DNA of 64,000 bases from NCBI GenBank assembly GCA_965204295.1, contig OZ241973.1:1240001-1304000 (forward strand), in the 5' to 3' direction. The translations under genes and the position numbers were made by a program. This document shows, piece after piece, positions 19,091 to 28,464 of this stretch. The DNA comes from JAWKWH01 sp965204295 (lineage in GTDB: Bacteria; Pseudomonadota; Alphaproteobacteria; Rhizobiales; Rhizobiaceae). The first letter of the stretch is position 1. Every line of letters starts with the position of its first letter. A model generated the notes under the pieces. That model was not told the origin of the DNA and did not search any database. It saw only the letters and a program-made list of their open reading frames with translations.

Positions 19091-20188
19091 TTGAAGTTGA
19101 CGAATTTCAAAACGCTGTTTGCAGTTGGCGCTCTTTCGACTCTGGCCGCTTGCCAAGCTTCGCTGGAAGATATTGCGCCGAAAGCCGAAAAACCACTTCC
19201 TAGCAAAATCGTCATTGCGATGAAAGCCAAGGGTATGACCCGCTCCTCGTCCATCATGGTTCGCATCTTCAAGGAGGAAGGCGAACTGGAAGTATGGAAG
19301 CAGAAGGATACCGGCAGATATGAACTGATCGCCGGCTATCGCATCTGTAAATGGTCAGGAAAACTGGGACCCAAGTTCCGGGAAGGCGACCGCCAGGCGC
19401 CGGAGGGATTTTATACGGTCGGCCCGGCGCAGATGAATCCGAAATCAAGCTACTATCTGGCGTTCAATATCGGATTTCCCAACGCATTCGATCGGGCGAA
19501 CGGGCGCAGTGGTTCGCACCTGATGATACATGGCGCTTGCTCTTCGGCCGGCTGCTATTCGATGACCGACGAACAGATCTCGGAGATCTATGCATTTGCG
19601 CGCGATGCGTTTCGCGGTGGGCAGAAGGCGTTTCAGGTACAGGCCTATCCGTTCCGCATGACGCCGGAGAACATGGCCCGATATCGTGACGATCCCAACT
19701 TCAAGTTCTGGCGGATGCTCAAAGAGGGTCACGATCACTTCGAAATCACCAAAATTCCGCCCAAGGTCGACATTTGCGAACGAAAGTATGTTTTCAACCG
19801 GATTGCCGAGAGAGGTGAGGAATTTTCGCCTTTGAAAGCCTGCCCGCCCGCCACTCAGCCGGAGCGGCTGACCCTGGCGTACGCCGATCACAAGGCGACC
19901 TACACAGCGGCATTTTCATCGGCGCTGGACAGGCGGAATTTGGCGTCTCGCAGCCCATCAATCGCCGGTGTTAGAGAAGCTGCGCTGGTTTCGAAATGGT
20001 CAAAGGCCCGTGCGCGCGGCGAGCGCGTATCGCGTGTGCCGCCATCATTGTCCAATCCGGCTGTTGCACCGGTTGTCGCGTCGGCGGAGGAACAAAGCCC
20101 GGTTGCAAATGACGCGGAAAGCGAAAACAAGAGCATGCTTGCAAAACTGTGGGCGAAACGCAAAGACATCAAACTGTTTGGCGATTGA
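19091..20188 (+). CDS. Lipoprotein L,D-transpeptidase (YkuD family)
   Basis: Peptidoglycan cross-linking/tailoring enzyme type. I choose a TTG start at 19091 because the residues that follow (MKLTNFKTLFAVGALSTLAA, then Cys21) are a lipoprotein signal with lipobox LAAC; an upstream TTG at 19064 adds only nine residues. The YkuD domain spans about 50-190, with the nucleophile site HGACSSAGC (His147, Gly154-Cys155). The C-terminal 180 residues are a proline/alanine-rich extension of unknown role. Family members make 3-3 cross-links or attach lipoproteins; those fused to such tails are common in Rhizobiales beside TusA- and DacC-like genes. Confidence 0.85.
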   Translation: MKLTNFKTLFAVGALSTLAACQASLEDIAPKAEKPLPSKIVIAMKAKGMTRSSSIMVRIFKEEGELEVWKQKDTGRYELIAGYRICKWSGKLGPKFREGDRQAPEGFYTVGPAQMNPKSSYYLAFNIGFPNAFDRANGRSGSHLMIHGACSSAGCYSMTDEQISEIYAFARDAFRGGQKAFQVQAYPFRMTPENMARYRDDPNFKFWRMLKEGHDHFEITKIPPKVDICERKYVFNRIAERGEEFSPLKACPPATQPERLTLAYADHKATYTAAFSSALDRRNLASRSPSIAGVREAALVSKWSKARARGERVSRVPPSLSNPAVAPVVASAEEQSPVANDAESENKSMLAKLWAKRKDIKLFGD

Positions 20189-20219
20189 TCGCTGCCGGCT
20201 GAGCGGCTATCTGCCTGCC

Positions 20220-20447
20220 ATGTCAACCGAAGTCCACGATCTCAAGGGTCTGAACTGCCCTTTGCCTGTTTTGAAGGCGCGCAAACGTCTCGCGGGAATG
20301 AAGCCGGGCGCGCGATTGTGGCTCGAAACCACCGATCCGCTGGCTGTTATAGACATACCCGCTTTCTGCTCGGAGAATGGCCACCGCCTAGTCGAGACGG
20401 AAACAGTGGACGGCGGACACCGCTTTCTGGTCGAATGCGGAAATTGA
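20220..20447 (+). CDS. TusA/SirA-family sulfurtransferase-like protein
   Basis: Small protein of 75 residues. The ATG at 20220 begins MSTEVHDLKGLNCPLPVLKARKR; the Cys-Pro-Leu-Pro motif (residues 13-16) is the sulfur-carrier cysteine site of TusA/SirA proteins, followed by the helix LKARKRLAGM and the beta strand RLWLETTDPLAVIDIP. Members donate sulfur to tRNA or molybdenum cofactor systems, or only have the fold. It is 31 bases after the transpeptidase gene, in the same direction, and is convergent with the carboxypeptidase gene. The function here is not defined. Confidence 0.85.
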   Translation: MSTEVHDLKGLNCPLPVLKARKRLAGMKPGARLWLETTDPLAVIDIPAFCSENGHRLVETETVDGGHRFLVECGN

Positions 20448-20573
20448 AGGAAACGCCGACCGGATTTTCCTTGATCGTGGTTGGCCGGCGAATGCATTGA
20501 CGATGACTGCCGTATCCACCGGTGCCCGGAAACCTTGTGATCACCGTGACTGCCATGGGATACAAGATATCAC

Positions 20574-21764
20574 CTAGCGAGTGGCGATCGGTCTGGGCGT
20601 GGGAATTGGAATGACGCCGCGAATTCTCAGGTTCGGTTCGATCGGTTGCCTAAGCGCCGCCTCCACAACGGCAACTTCCGGGCGCGGTGTCGGGATCGGC
20701 ACGTTGGCGAATATCTCCGGCGCCGGCCCCGCAGTTCCGCCCAGCTTGACGGCGACCGTGCGCGGTTTGCGGGTCATTGGCGCAAGGTGCTTGCGGCGGA
20801 AAATCATTCGACCGCCGGAATCACGGCTATCCCGGCGAGCGGCCTGTGCTTTCCTGGTGCAGATGACCGGGCGCATATCGGGCGCCTTGTTTCGCGAGGC
20901 ACCATAGGCGGCCAGTTCACCGATTCGCCTACCGGTGGATTTGCCTTTCCTGAAACCGTCGGCGAGAAGCTGCGCCGCTGTCTCGGCACGCCGCCGTTGC
21001 GAGGCCGCGCCGAGCACGACCGCCACCAACGTTCGACCGCCTCTTGTCGATGATCCCACGAGATTGAAACCGGAAGCGCAGATGAAGCCGGTTTTCATGC
21101 CATCGGCGCCTTTGAAACGCCCGAGCAGAATGTTGTGAGATTGCAGGAGCTTGTCACCCACCGTAATTCCCTCAAGGCGGAAATAGTGGTCGTGTTGCGG
21201 AAACTCCCGCCGTACGGCGGCCGACAGGATCGCCAGATCGCGGGCCGTCGAATACTGACGGCTGTCATGCAGCCCGTTCGGATTGACAAAATTCGTTCCC
21301 GTCATGCCCAAACGCCGCGCCTCGCTGTTCATGCGACGGGCAAATTCGCGTTTTGATCCGGCGATACTCTCGGCGATGGCCACGGCCACGTCATTGGCCG
21401 ACTTGACGATCAGCATCTTCAGCGCGTTATCCAGCGTCATCTCCGAACCGGGCTTGTAGCCCATCTTGCTCGGCGGTTCCTTCGCGGCTTCTTTGGACAT
21501 CCTGATTGGCGATTTCATCGTCAGTTGCCCGGCCTTGACAGCCCGGAAGGCGATGTAGGCTGTCATGATTTTCGTAAGCGAGGCGGGATACCAGCGCTGG
21601 AAAGCGTTATCGTGGGAGAGCACACGGCCGCTTTTTACATCAAGAACGATGGATGCGCTAGCCATGGAAGGAGAAGCGCCAGGAAAAATCGCGAAAATTG
21701 CCGGCAAAGCGATGCATGCGGCAATCAAACGAATCGAACCGCTCTTAAATGCCCAAGCCCGCAT
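20574..21764 (-). CDS. D-alanyl-D-alanine carboxypeptidase (PBP, S11)
   Basis: Serine peptidase of 396 residues that trims the terminal D-Ala from peptidoglycan pentapeptides in the periplasm. An N-terminal signal sequence (about 1-36, MRAWAFKSGSIRLIAACIAL...) is followed by the catalytic box S62-L-T-K65, the second box S122-A-N124 and K224-T-G226, all in family-normal spacing. The C-terminal part (about 275-396) lacks a membrane amphipathic helix and is instead basic, with two P-I-P-T-P-R-P-type proline repeats, a Rhizobiales form. Start chosen at 21764 because upstream codons are antisense to the amidohydrolase gene and a GAGAGAAT site is next to it. Confidence 0.92.
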   Translation of the reverse strand: MRAWAFKSGSIRLIAACIALPAIFAIFPGASPSMASASIVLDVKSGRVLSHDNAFQRWYPASLTKIMTAYIAFRAVKAGQLTMKSPIRMSKEAAKEPPSKMGYKPGSEMTLDNALKMLIVKSANDVAVAIAESIAGSKREFARRMNSEARRLGMTGTNFVNPNGLHDSRQYSTARDLAILSAAVRREFPQHDHYFRLEGITVGDKLLQSHNILLGRFKGADGMKTGFICASGFNLVGSSTRGGRTLVAVVLGAASQRRRAETAAQLLADGFRKGKSTGRRIGELAAYGASRNKAPDMRPVICTRKAQAARRDSRDSGGRMIFRRKHLAPMTRKPRTVAVKLGGTAGPAPEIFANVPIPTPRPEVAVVEAALRQPIEPNLRIRGVIPIPTPRPIATR

Positions 21765-21969
21765 GATTCTCTCACATTCCGGTTCACCGCCATCTCGCAA
21801 AGAAATGCGATGGACAGACCGACATCGACTTGCAAAGCTGAATGCCAAGACCAAATGGACCATATCTAACGCATGTGCCGCCACTATGGCAAAGCAATGC
21901 GCCGTGATCGACCGCGAATAATGAAAAGACATCCGGTTTGACCGGAGCAATGACAGAGGGGAAATCCGC

Positions 21970-23136
21970 ATGCCGATTTTGAATAGGGCAGCCGAATTGC
22001 AGGAAGAAGTCGCTGGCTGGCGCAGGCAAATCCACCGGAATCCCGAATTGATGTTTGATCTGTTCAAGACATCGGCGCTAGTGGAGGAAAAGCTCAATGC
22101 TTTCGGGCTGGATGAGGTCGTTCCCGGCATCGCGAAAACCGGCGTGGTCGGGATCATCAGGGGCAATCTGGGTGATGGCCCGACGATCGGCCTGCGCGCC
22201 GATATGGATGCGCTGCCGATCAGCGAAAATTCAGCCAGGGACTGGGCTTCGCAAACACCGAAAAAGATGCACGCCTGCGGCCATGACGGACATACGGCGA
22301 TGCTGCTTGGAGCCGCGAAATACCTGTCGGAAACGAGAAACTTCGCCGGTTCGGTCGCCGTGATCTTCCAGCCCGCCGAAGAAGGCGGCGGCGGCGGAAA
22401 CGTCATGGTCAAAGAGGGAATGATGGAGAAATTCGGTATCGAAAAGGTGTTCGGCATGCACAATATGCCTGGCCTTCCGGTAGGTGAATTCGCCACGCGG
22501 TCGGGTCCTCTGATGGCGGCGACGGTGGAATTCACCATCACCATAAAGGGCCACGGGGGTCACGCCGCCCAGCCGCACGGCACCATCGATCCGATCGTTA
22601 TCGGTTCGCAAATCGTGACCGGGCTGCAGTCAATCGTGTCGCGCACGACCAATCCGGTGGACTCCCTGGTGGTTTCAACCACCAAGTTCATTGCGGGGAC
22701 GGCATACAACATTATTCCGGGCGAGGCGCTTCTTGCCGGAACCTGCCGCTATTTGAGGAAGGAAGTCGGCGAAAAGGCCATCGAACGGGTGACAGAGATC
22801 GCCACCAACGTGGCGGCGGCGCACGGCGCGACCGCGGAGGTCAGGATCGAATGGAACTACCCGGTGACGGTCAATCACGAGAAAGAAACCGCGTTTGCCG
22901 CGGACGTGGCCGCCGACATAGCCAGCGACTGCAAAGTCGAACGCAACACCCCCCCGGTTCTGGGCGGCGAGGATTTCTCCTATATGCTTGAGGCACGGCC
23001 CGGTTCATTCGTCTTTATCGGCAATGGGGAAACGGCCGGACTGCATCACCCGGAGTACGATTTCAATGACGAGGTCATCCCTCACGGCATAAGTTACTGG
23101 GTAAAACTGACCGAGACCGCGCTCGCACCGGCGTGA
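21970..23136 (+). CDS. M20-family amidohydrolase (hippurate hydrolase type)
   Basis: Zinc-dependent amidohydrolase, 388 residues, cytoplasmic (no signal peptide). Members hydrolyse N-acyl amino acids (hippurate, N-acetyl-LL-DAP, indole-3-acetyl amino acids). The metal site motif MHACGHDGHTAMLLG (near 100-114), the FQPAEEGGGG motif with catalytic Glu (about 137-146) and the HGGHAAQPH dimerisation/metal box (about 197-205) are intact; a final metal histidine lies in LHHPEYDFND near 360. The upstream region (205 bases) is divergent with the carboxypeptidase gene. The exact substrate cannot be deduced from the sequence. Confidence 0.92.
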   Translation: MPILNRAAELQEEVAGWRRQIHRNPELMFDLFKTSALVEEKLNAFGLDEVVPGIAKTGVVGIIRGNLGDGPTIGLRADMDALPISENSARDWASQTPKKMHACGHDGHTAMLLGAAKYLSETRNFAGSVAVIFQPAEEGGGGGNVMVKEGMMEKFGIEKVFGMHNMPGLPVGEFATRSGPLMAATVEFTITIKGHGGHAAQPHGTIDPIVIGSQIVTGLQSIVSRTTNPVDSLVVSTTKFIAGTAYNIIPGEALLAGTCRYLRKEVGEKAIERVTEIATNVAAAHGATAEVRIEWNYPVTVNHEKETAFAADVAADIASDCKVERNTPPVLGGEDFSYMLEARPGSFVFIGNGETAGLHHPEYDFNDEVIPHGISYWVKLTETALAPA

Positions 23137-23167
23137 GCAAAAACGCGTTGACGATAGGGATATAAAA

Positions 23168-23692
23168 TCAACGGCTTGTCCCAAGCAGCTTTTTGACGAT
23201 CAACGCGACGACCTCTTCGGTGGTCGCATTGATATCCACCTGAATGCCGGTTTCGTTGTCCTGAAGCGGTTCGAGTGCTTCAAATTGGCTGTCCAACAGG
23301 GAAAGCGGCATGAAATGGCTGCTTCGGTTTTTCATCCGCTCCGCAATGAACGCCTTGCCGCCGGTAAGGTGGAGAAATGCCAGCGGCTCGCCCACTCCTT
23401 TGCGCAATCGGTCGCGATAGACTTTTTTCAACGCCGAGCAGCCGGCGAATACTGTTCCTTCGCGGTTTGAAATCTTCGCCGCGATCCGGTCCAGCCATGG
23501 ATAGCGATCTGAATCGTCCAGCGACATTCCGGCGCTCATTTTGTCGATATTGGATTGCGGATGAAACAAATCGCCCTCCAGATAGGCGCCGCCAATCTCG
23601 CCGGCGAGTTTCTTTCCGATCGTCGATTTACCGCATCCGGCGACGCCCATGACCACATAATATCGCGGCATCTCCGCCGGTGTCAGAGGCAT
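23168..23692 (-). CDS. gntK: Gluconokinase
   Basis: Phosphorylates D-gluconate with ATP to 6-phosphogluconate. 174 residues from an ATG at 23692, which overlaps the 3' end of the upstream dehydrogenase gene by about ten bases and has a GGTGGA ribosome site; a second in-frame ATG at 23671 would also work. P-loop MGVAGCGKSTIGKKLA is near 16-31, the gluconate-binding DLFHPQSNIDKMSAGMSLDDSDR (about 44-66) and the CSALKKVYRDRLR box (about 85-97) are family signatures. Operon with the 5-ketogluconate reductase; the divergent genes supply idonate dehydrogenase and 6-phosphogluconate dehydrogenase, so the four genes form a complete gluconate/idonate route. Confidence 0.9.
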   Translation of the reverse strand: MPLTPAEMPRYYVVMGVAGCGKSTIGKKLAGEIGGAYLEGDLFHPQSNIDKMSAGMSLDDSDRYPWLDRIAAKISNREGTVFAGCSALKKVYRDRLRKGVGEPLAFLHLTGGKAFIAERMKNRSSHFMPLSLLDSQFEALEPLQDNETGIQVDINATTEEVVALIVKKLLGTSR

Positions 23693-24456
23693 GCCGTAAT
23701 TCCACCATCGACATAAAGCGTGTGGCCATTCACGAAGGTTGATGCATCGGAAGCAAGAAAGATACATGCGCCGACGAGCTCTTCCACTTTTCCCCAGCGG
23801 CCCGCAGGCGTTCGTTTTTCAAGCCAGGCGCTGAACTCCGGATCGGCAACCAGGGCCGCATTAAGCGGAGTGTCGAAATATCCCGGCGCAATGGCATTGA
23901 CCTGCAAGCCATATCCGGCCCAGTCGGTGGCCATTCCCTTGGTCAGATTGCCGACCGCGCCCTTTGTTGCGGTGTAAGGAGCGATACCGGGACGGGCAAG
24001 AGCGGTCTGGACCGACGCGATGTTGATGATCTTTCCACGTCCGCGGCTGATCATGTGTCCGGCGACGGCCTGACCGACATGGAAAACGGTAGCGATGTTG
24101 GTGTCGAGCAACTCTGCAAACTTGTCTGCGGGGTAGTCTTCCAGCGGAGCACGGAACTGCATACCGGCATTGTTGACAAGAATACCGATCGGTCCGTCGT
24201 TCGATTCAAATCGATCGATTGCTTTCTTTGCAGCGTCATGATCGGTCGCATCGAACGGTAATTCGTGCACATGACCGCCCGCATCCCGAAGCGATTTGGT
24301 CGCCTTGGCGAGTTTGCCGGCGTCCCGGCCATTAAGGATAATACCGGCACCCGCTTCGGCGAGACCTTTCGCCAATGCAAATCCAATCCCCTGCGATGAG
24401 CCGGTGATCAACGCGCATTCGCCCGACAGGCTGAAAAGGTCTGTTCCGCGTTTCAA
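23683..24456 (-). CDS. idnO: 5-keto-gluconate reductase / gluconate 5-dehydrogenase (SDR)
   Basis: Short-chain dehydrogenase of 257 residues that interconverts D-gluconate and 5-ketogluconate with NADP(H). Coenzyme-binding GSSQGIGFALA (about 19-29), NNAG (about 94-97), catalytic Ser in IINIASVQT and Y-T-A-T-K (about 160-164) are all present; the end VNGHTLYVDGG is the usual tail. The gene is translationally coupled to gluconokinase on the same strand. L-idonate dehydrogenase, which makes 5-ketogluconate, is divergent, supporting this assignment over a generic SDR. Confidence 0.87.
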   Translation of the reverse strand: MKRGTDLFSLSGECALITGSSQGIGFALAKGLAEAGAGIILNGRDAGKLAKATKSLRDAGGHVHELPFDATDHDAAKKAIDRFESNDGPIGILVNNAGMQFRAPLEDYPADKFAELLDTNIATVFHVGQAVAGHMISRGRGKIINIASVQTALARPGIAPYTATKGAVGNLTKGMATDWAGYGLQVNAIAPGYFDTPLNAALVADPEFSAWLEKRTPAGRWGKVEELVGACIFLASDASTFVNGHTLYVDGGITACL

Positions 24457-24596
24457 TGACGGTTCCTTTCACCACTGGCCACTTCCTGGCAGCGGGGCTA
24501 TAGGGTATCTTTGGATTACTCAAGCCGATGAGCGCAAAATACCGGGCGCGGGTGTTTTCCAAGTGCGATCACGGCTTGTCGATTGGAGAAGAGCGA

Positions 24597-25658
24597 TTGC
24601 GGGCGATCGTCATTCATGAGGCCGGAAAGTTATCCATCGAAGGTTTTCCGGTTGAACAGCCGGACCGGAGCCAGGTCTCGATAGATATCCAGATAGGAGG
24701 GATCTGCGGATCGGACCTGCACTATTACAATCATGGCGGTTTCGGGACCGCGCGCCTGAAAGAGCCGATGATCCTCGGGCACGAAGTTTCCGGCGTGGTC
24801 GCATCGGTGGGCGCCGGGGTGGATGGCCTGACCGAGGGCGACATGGTGGCGGTTTCGCCGTCCAGGCCCTGCGGTGATTGCAAATACTGCCGCGAAGGAT
24901 TGCGCAATCAGTGCCTCAACATGCGGTTTTATGGCTCGGCGATGCCGTTTCCCCACATTCAAGGCGCGTTTCGGCAGCAATTGGCGGTGGATGCCGATCA
25001 GTGCATACCGGTTGGAACCCTGAGCGCGGCGGAGGCCGCAATGGCCGAACCCCTGTCGGTCGCCCTGCATGCTGTCAAACGTGCGGGTGATCTGGTGGGC
25101 AAACGGGTGCTTGTTACCGGTTGCGGGCCGATCGGCGCGCTGTGCATTTTGACGGCAAGGCAGGCCGGCACCATCGAAATAGTCGCGACCGACCTGTCCG
25201 ACAATGCGCTCGGAATTGCAGGGACGGTGGGTGCGGACCGGGCGATCAACATTCAGTCCGAACCCGAGTCGCTGGATTCTTTTGGGGCCGGGAAGGGAAC
25301 ATTTGACGTTCTGTTTGAATGCTCCGGTTCGCAGCAGGCGCTTGCCGGCGGAATAGCTGTTTTGAGGCCGCGTGGCGTTGTTGTGCAACTTGGGCTTGGT
25401 GGCGATATGCAAATCCCGATGATGCAGATCACGGCCAAGGAACTCGATCTTCGTGGATCGTTTCGTTTCCACGAAGAATTTGCAATCGCCGTCGAAATGA
25501 TGCGGTGCGGCCTGATCGACGTTAAGCCCCTGATCACGCACACATTGCTCTTGGATGACGCGGAACAGGCCATCAATATCGCCAATGATCGGCACACGGC
25601 CATGAAAGTGCAAATCCGCTTCGACGAAACACCGCGTGTTGCGGGGGAAAGCACATGA
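24597..25658 (+). CDS. idnD: L-idonate 5-dehydrogenase
   Basis: Zinc-dependent medium-chain dehydrogenase of 353 residues; family members oxidise L-idonate to 5-ketogluconate with NAD(P)+. I take the TTG start at 24597 (MRAIVIHEAGKLSIEGFP), since GGAGAAG is five bases upstream; the frame is open earlier but without ribosome site. Catalytic zinc ligands are in GICGSDLHYYNHGG and GHE; the structural zinc has its four Cys in CGDCKYCREGLRNQC (about 90-104). The Rossmann motif GCGPIG is near 173-178. The stop overlaps the gnd start as ATGA. Context with gnd, gntK and idnO supports the idonate assignment. Confidence 0.9.
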   Translation: MRAIVIHEAGKLSIEGFPVEQPDRSQVSIDIQIGGICGSDLHYYNHGGFGTARLKEPMILGHEVSGVVASVGAGVDGLTEGDMVAVSPSRPCGDCKYCREGLRNQCLNMRFYGSAMPFPHIQGAFRQQLAVDADQCIPVGTLSAAEAAMAEPLSVALHAVKRAGDLVGKRVLVTGCGPIGALCILTARQAGTIEIVATDLSDNALGIAGTVGADRAINIQSEPESLDSFGAGKGTFDVLFECSGSQQALAGGIAVLRPRGVVVQLGLGGDMQIPMMQITAKELDLRGSFRFHEEFAIAVEMMRCGLIDVKPLITHTLLLDDAEQAINIANDRHTAMKVQIRFDETPRVAGEST

Positions 25659-27067
25659 CGCCGGATTTACCGACCGTCGGCCTGATCGGCCTTGGCACGA
25701 TGGGCGCGAATCTTGCGCTCAACATAGCGGAAAAGGGTTTTCCGATCGCCGTCTTCAATCGCACGGTTGAAACAACCCGTCAGTTCCATCGGACCGCGGA
25801 AAAGCTCGCCGACCGGATTACGCCCTGCGATATGCCCGAAACATTCGTTCAGGCAATTACACGTCCGAGAAACATTATATTGATGGTGCCCGCCGGAAAC
25901 ATCGTCGACCGCCAGATTGATGCCTTGCGCCCGTTGCTGGCTGATGGAGACCTGATCATCGACGGCGGCAACGCCAATTTCCGCGACACGAACCGGCGCG
26001 CCGAAGCGGCCAGGTCAAACAATGACATGTTTGTGGGTATTGGCGTATCCGGTGGGGAACAAGGGGCCCGGCACGGCCCTTCGATCATGGGGGGAGGCGA
26101 CCGTGAGGGGTGGGATCGCATCGAGCCGATACTCCAGGCGGTCTCGGCGAAATACCGTGATACGCCATGCGCGACCTACATGGGCGAAGCAGGCGCCGGA
26201 CACTACGTGAAAATGGTCCACAACGGCATTGAGTATGCCGACATGCAGATGATTGCCGAAATCTACGGGCTTATGCGCGATGGGCTGGGATTTTCCCCGC
26301 ACGAGATCGCCGAGGTTCTTTCCCGCTGGAACGAAGGGCCGCTTAAATCCTACCTGATTGAAATTTCGGCCGCCGTATCCGCCGCCACGGACCCTGAAAC
26401 GGGAAAACCGGTGCTCGATATCATTCTCGATAGCGCCGGCCAGAAGGGAACAGGCCGGTGGACTGCAATCGAGGCGCTGCACCTGGCGACGCCGGTCACG
26501 GCGATAGATGCAGCGGTTGCCGCGCGCAACTTGTCCGCCCTGTCGCAGGAGCGCCGCGAAGGCGAAACCGTATTTGGTTCGGCTCCGCGAAAAATCGAAC
26601 GGCAAGAGTTGACAATCGAGACGATGGAAGCGGCCTTGCTGGCCGGAAAGATCGCCGGCTATGCACAAGGATTTGAGATGTTGCGCACTGCGTCCGCGGC
26701 ACATGGATGGAGTCTGCCTCTGCCGGAGATCGCGGAGGTCTGGCGCGAAGGCTGCATCATCCGTTCCGCAATGCTGAATGACATGGCCGCCGCGCTGCGG
26801 ACCCATCCGCGCTCCAATCTGATGTTTGCACCGGCTTTCGCTGAAAAACTCGGATCCGCCCATATGGATCTGCGCAAGCTGGTCAGCGTCGCTGCATTGT
26901 CCGGCATTGCCGCGCCGGCGCTGTCAGCGGCCTTGTCTTATTTCGACATGGCGCGCACCGGCCGCGGGACCGCAAACATGATCCAGGCGCAACGTGACTA
27001 TTTTGGAGCACACTCCTTCCGGCGGACGGATGCTGACGGAGATCACCACGGGCCTTGGGCGTATTGA
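25655..27067 (+). CDS. gnd: 6-Phosphogluconate dehydrogenase, decarboxylating
   Basis: Oxidises 6-phosphogluconate to ribulose 5-phosphate and CO2 with NADP+. 470 residues, the long (non-GntZ short) form. N-terminal Rossmann GLIGLGTMGANLALN (about 9-23), VFNRT NADP-selecting motif, the substrate signature DIILDSAGQKGTGRWT (about 250-265), and the HNGIEYADMQ catalytic stretch with Lys/Glu (about 185-195). Overlaps idnD by four bases (ATGA), so the two are co-expressed and 6-phosphogluconate made by gluconokinase enters the pentose phosphate pathway rather than Entner-Doudoroff, whose enzymes are not in the window. Confidence 0.95.
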   Translation: MTPDLPTVGLIGLGTMGANLALNIAEKGFPIAVFNRTVETTRQFHRTAEKLADRITPCDMPETFVQAITRPRNIILMVPAGNIVDRQIDALRPLLADGDLIIDGGNANFRDTNRRAEAARSNNDMFVGIGVSGGEQGARHGPSIMGGGDREGWDRIEPILQAVSAKYRDTPCATYMGEAGAGHYVKMVHNGIEYADMQMIAEIYGLMRDGLGFSPHEIAEVLSRWNEGPLKSYLIEISAAVSAATDPETGKPVLDIILDSAGQKGTGRWTAIEALHLATPVTAIDAAVAARNLSALSQERREGETVFGSAPRKIERQELTIETMEAALLAGKIAGYAQGFEMLRTASAAHGWSLPLPEIAEVWREGCIIRSAMLNDMAAALRTHPRSNLMFAPAFAEKLGSAHMDLRKLVSVAALSGIAAPALSAALSYFDMARTGRGTANMIQAQRDYFGAHSFRRTDADGDHHGPWAY

Positions 27068-27261
27068 TGCCGGTAAAACATGGCCCATGTCGACCGCGCG
27101 GGCATGGATGCAGCCTGCCGCAACCTTGTGAGGAAGCCGGGAAACAACGGCTTCCTTGCGCATCGACGATGGCGGTCACAAGCCGGTTGTTCGAAGATGA
27201 GGCGCCGGTTGAGACCGAGGCGACCGCAGCATCGATCCCATCGGGATTTTGTGGTAATCCG

Positions 27262-28323
27262 TTATTCGCATTCCATAGCGGCCCGCAACGACGCCCTGCG
27301 CCGTTCATGCCCCATTTCGCCAATCCTTTCCACGGTTCCGTAGAAACGCTCATAGTCATGTGAGCAGATTTTCAACAGCCGCTCGAAAGCCGGCGCCAGA
27401 TCGTTATAGACGGCGACCGTCGCCAGCTTCGCGTTGTTGATCGGTTCGTTGAACCATTGATCGTAACCGTCGTATCCGTTCCACCGATTGTTCTTCATCT
27501 GCCTGTAGCGGGCGCGCAATCTGCTGATTTCCAAAGCCTTCGCCATGCGCTTTTGCCGGTCGGTCGCCCGGCTGGCGTAGACCGCCGCAAGCGTGCGGCG
27601 CGCATCGGCGACCAGCCTCAGGAAATCCTGATTGCGCTTTCGTGCGGAATATGCGCGGCGCAGCTTCGCGTTTTCACCGCGGCTTTTCAGCCAGGCCACG
27701 GTTCCCGCTCGTTCCACGGCAACGGCGAAAGCCTCGTTGAATTCGGCGTCATCGGCGACATAAACCCGTTGATGCGCAAGCTCGTGGAAAACGATGCCGG
27801 CGAGATAGGTCTCTCCATATCGGAACATCGTATTGAGCAGCGGATCGTCGAACCATCCAAGCGTCGAATAGGCGGGAACGCCACCGACATACACATCAAG
27901 ACCGCCATTTTCGATCTGGCGCGCGTACCGGTCCGCGGCCTCCCTGGAGAAATAACCGCGATACGGTACGCATCCCGCGACCGGAAAACACCATGTCTTG
28001 ATACCGGGCGAAAGCTCCGGAGCCGCGAAAACCGACCAGATCGCATATTCCCTGCCGGTATCGACGTAGTTTCGGTAGCTGTAATTGTCCGGCAGCGCCA
28101 GTTCTTCGCTGGCGAATTGCCGGATGTCGCGAGCCAGCTTCAACTGTTCCTTCAGATCGGAATCCCGGGACGGTTCGTCAAGCAGCCTATCCACCGAACG
28201 GCCTGCCGAAACGATATTGAGATGGCCGTTGATGGATTGCGCATAATAAGAAACGCTGCCGCACCCGGTCAAACCGGTGAGCAGGCAGAACAGTGGAATT
28301 CGCGCCCATCGCCAATACGTCAT
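27262..28323 (-). CDS. Putative zinc aminopeptidase lipoprotein (DUF2265)
   Basis: 353 residues. A lipoprotein signal (MTYWRWARIPLFCLLTGLTG, Cys21 in lipobox LTGC) places it in the outer-membrane or inner-membrane leaflet. The zinc protease motif HELAHQ is at 180-185, followed by a conserved NEAFAVAVE (about 196-204) that supplies the third ligand. These match the COG4324/DUF2265 family of predicted aminopeptidases. Long arginine/lysine-rich helical C-terminus (about 215-353). No operon partner on this strand; gnd converges from the other side. Substrate unknown. Confidence 0.85.
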   Translation of the reverse strand: MTYWRWARIPLFCLLTGLTGCGSVSYYAQSINGHLNIVSAGRSVDRLLDEPSRDSDLKEQLKLARDIRQFASEELALPDNYSYRNYVDTGREYAIWSVFAAPELSPGIKTWCFPVAGCVPYRGYFSREAADRYARQIENGGLDVYVGGVPAYSTLGWFDDPLLNTMFRYGETYLAGIVFHELAHQRVYVADDAEFNEAFAVAVERAGTVAWLKSRGENAKLRRAYSARKRNQDFLRLVADARRTLAAVYASRATDRQKRMAKALEISRLRARYRQMKNNRWNGYDGYDQWFNEPINNAKLATVAVYNDLAPAFERLLKICSHDYERFYGTVERIGEMGHERRRASLRAAMECE

Positions 28324-28428
28324 CGCCGGGAAGATTGCACGGGACGGCGGATCTGAAAACCTTCACGTTCCGCTGTTCGCATTATTCTCCGATCGCTCGG
28401 CTTTGCACTTGAAACGCATGAATTTGTT

Positions 28429-28447
28429 GCCGCGATCGAATCGCGGC
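28429..28447 (-). terminator. Hairpin after the TRAP operon
   Basis: Perfect eight-base-pair stem GCCGCGAT/ATCGCGGC with a three-base loop, 18 bases downstream of the dctQM stop on the minus strand. There is no T-run, so intrinsic termination is uncertain; it may stabilise the transcript end. Confidence 0.4.
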
Positions 28448-28464
28448 GGGCGGCGCCCGGTCCG

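Noticed and set aside
21765..22544. Long N-terminal extension of the D,D-carboxypeptidase frame
   Set aside because: It is antisense to the amidohydrolase gene; a signal peptide and ribosome site support the start at 21764.
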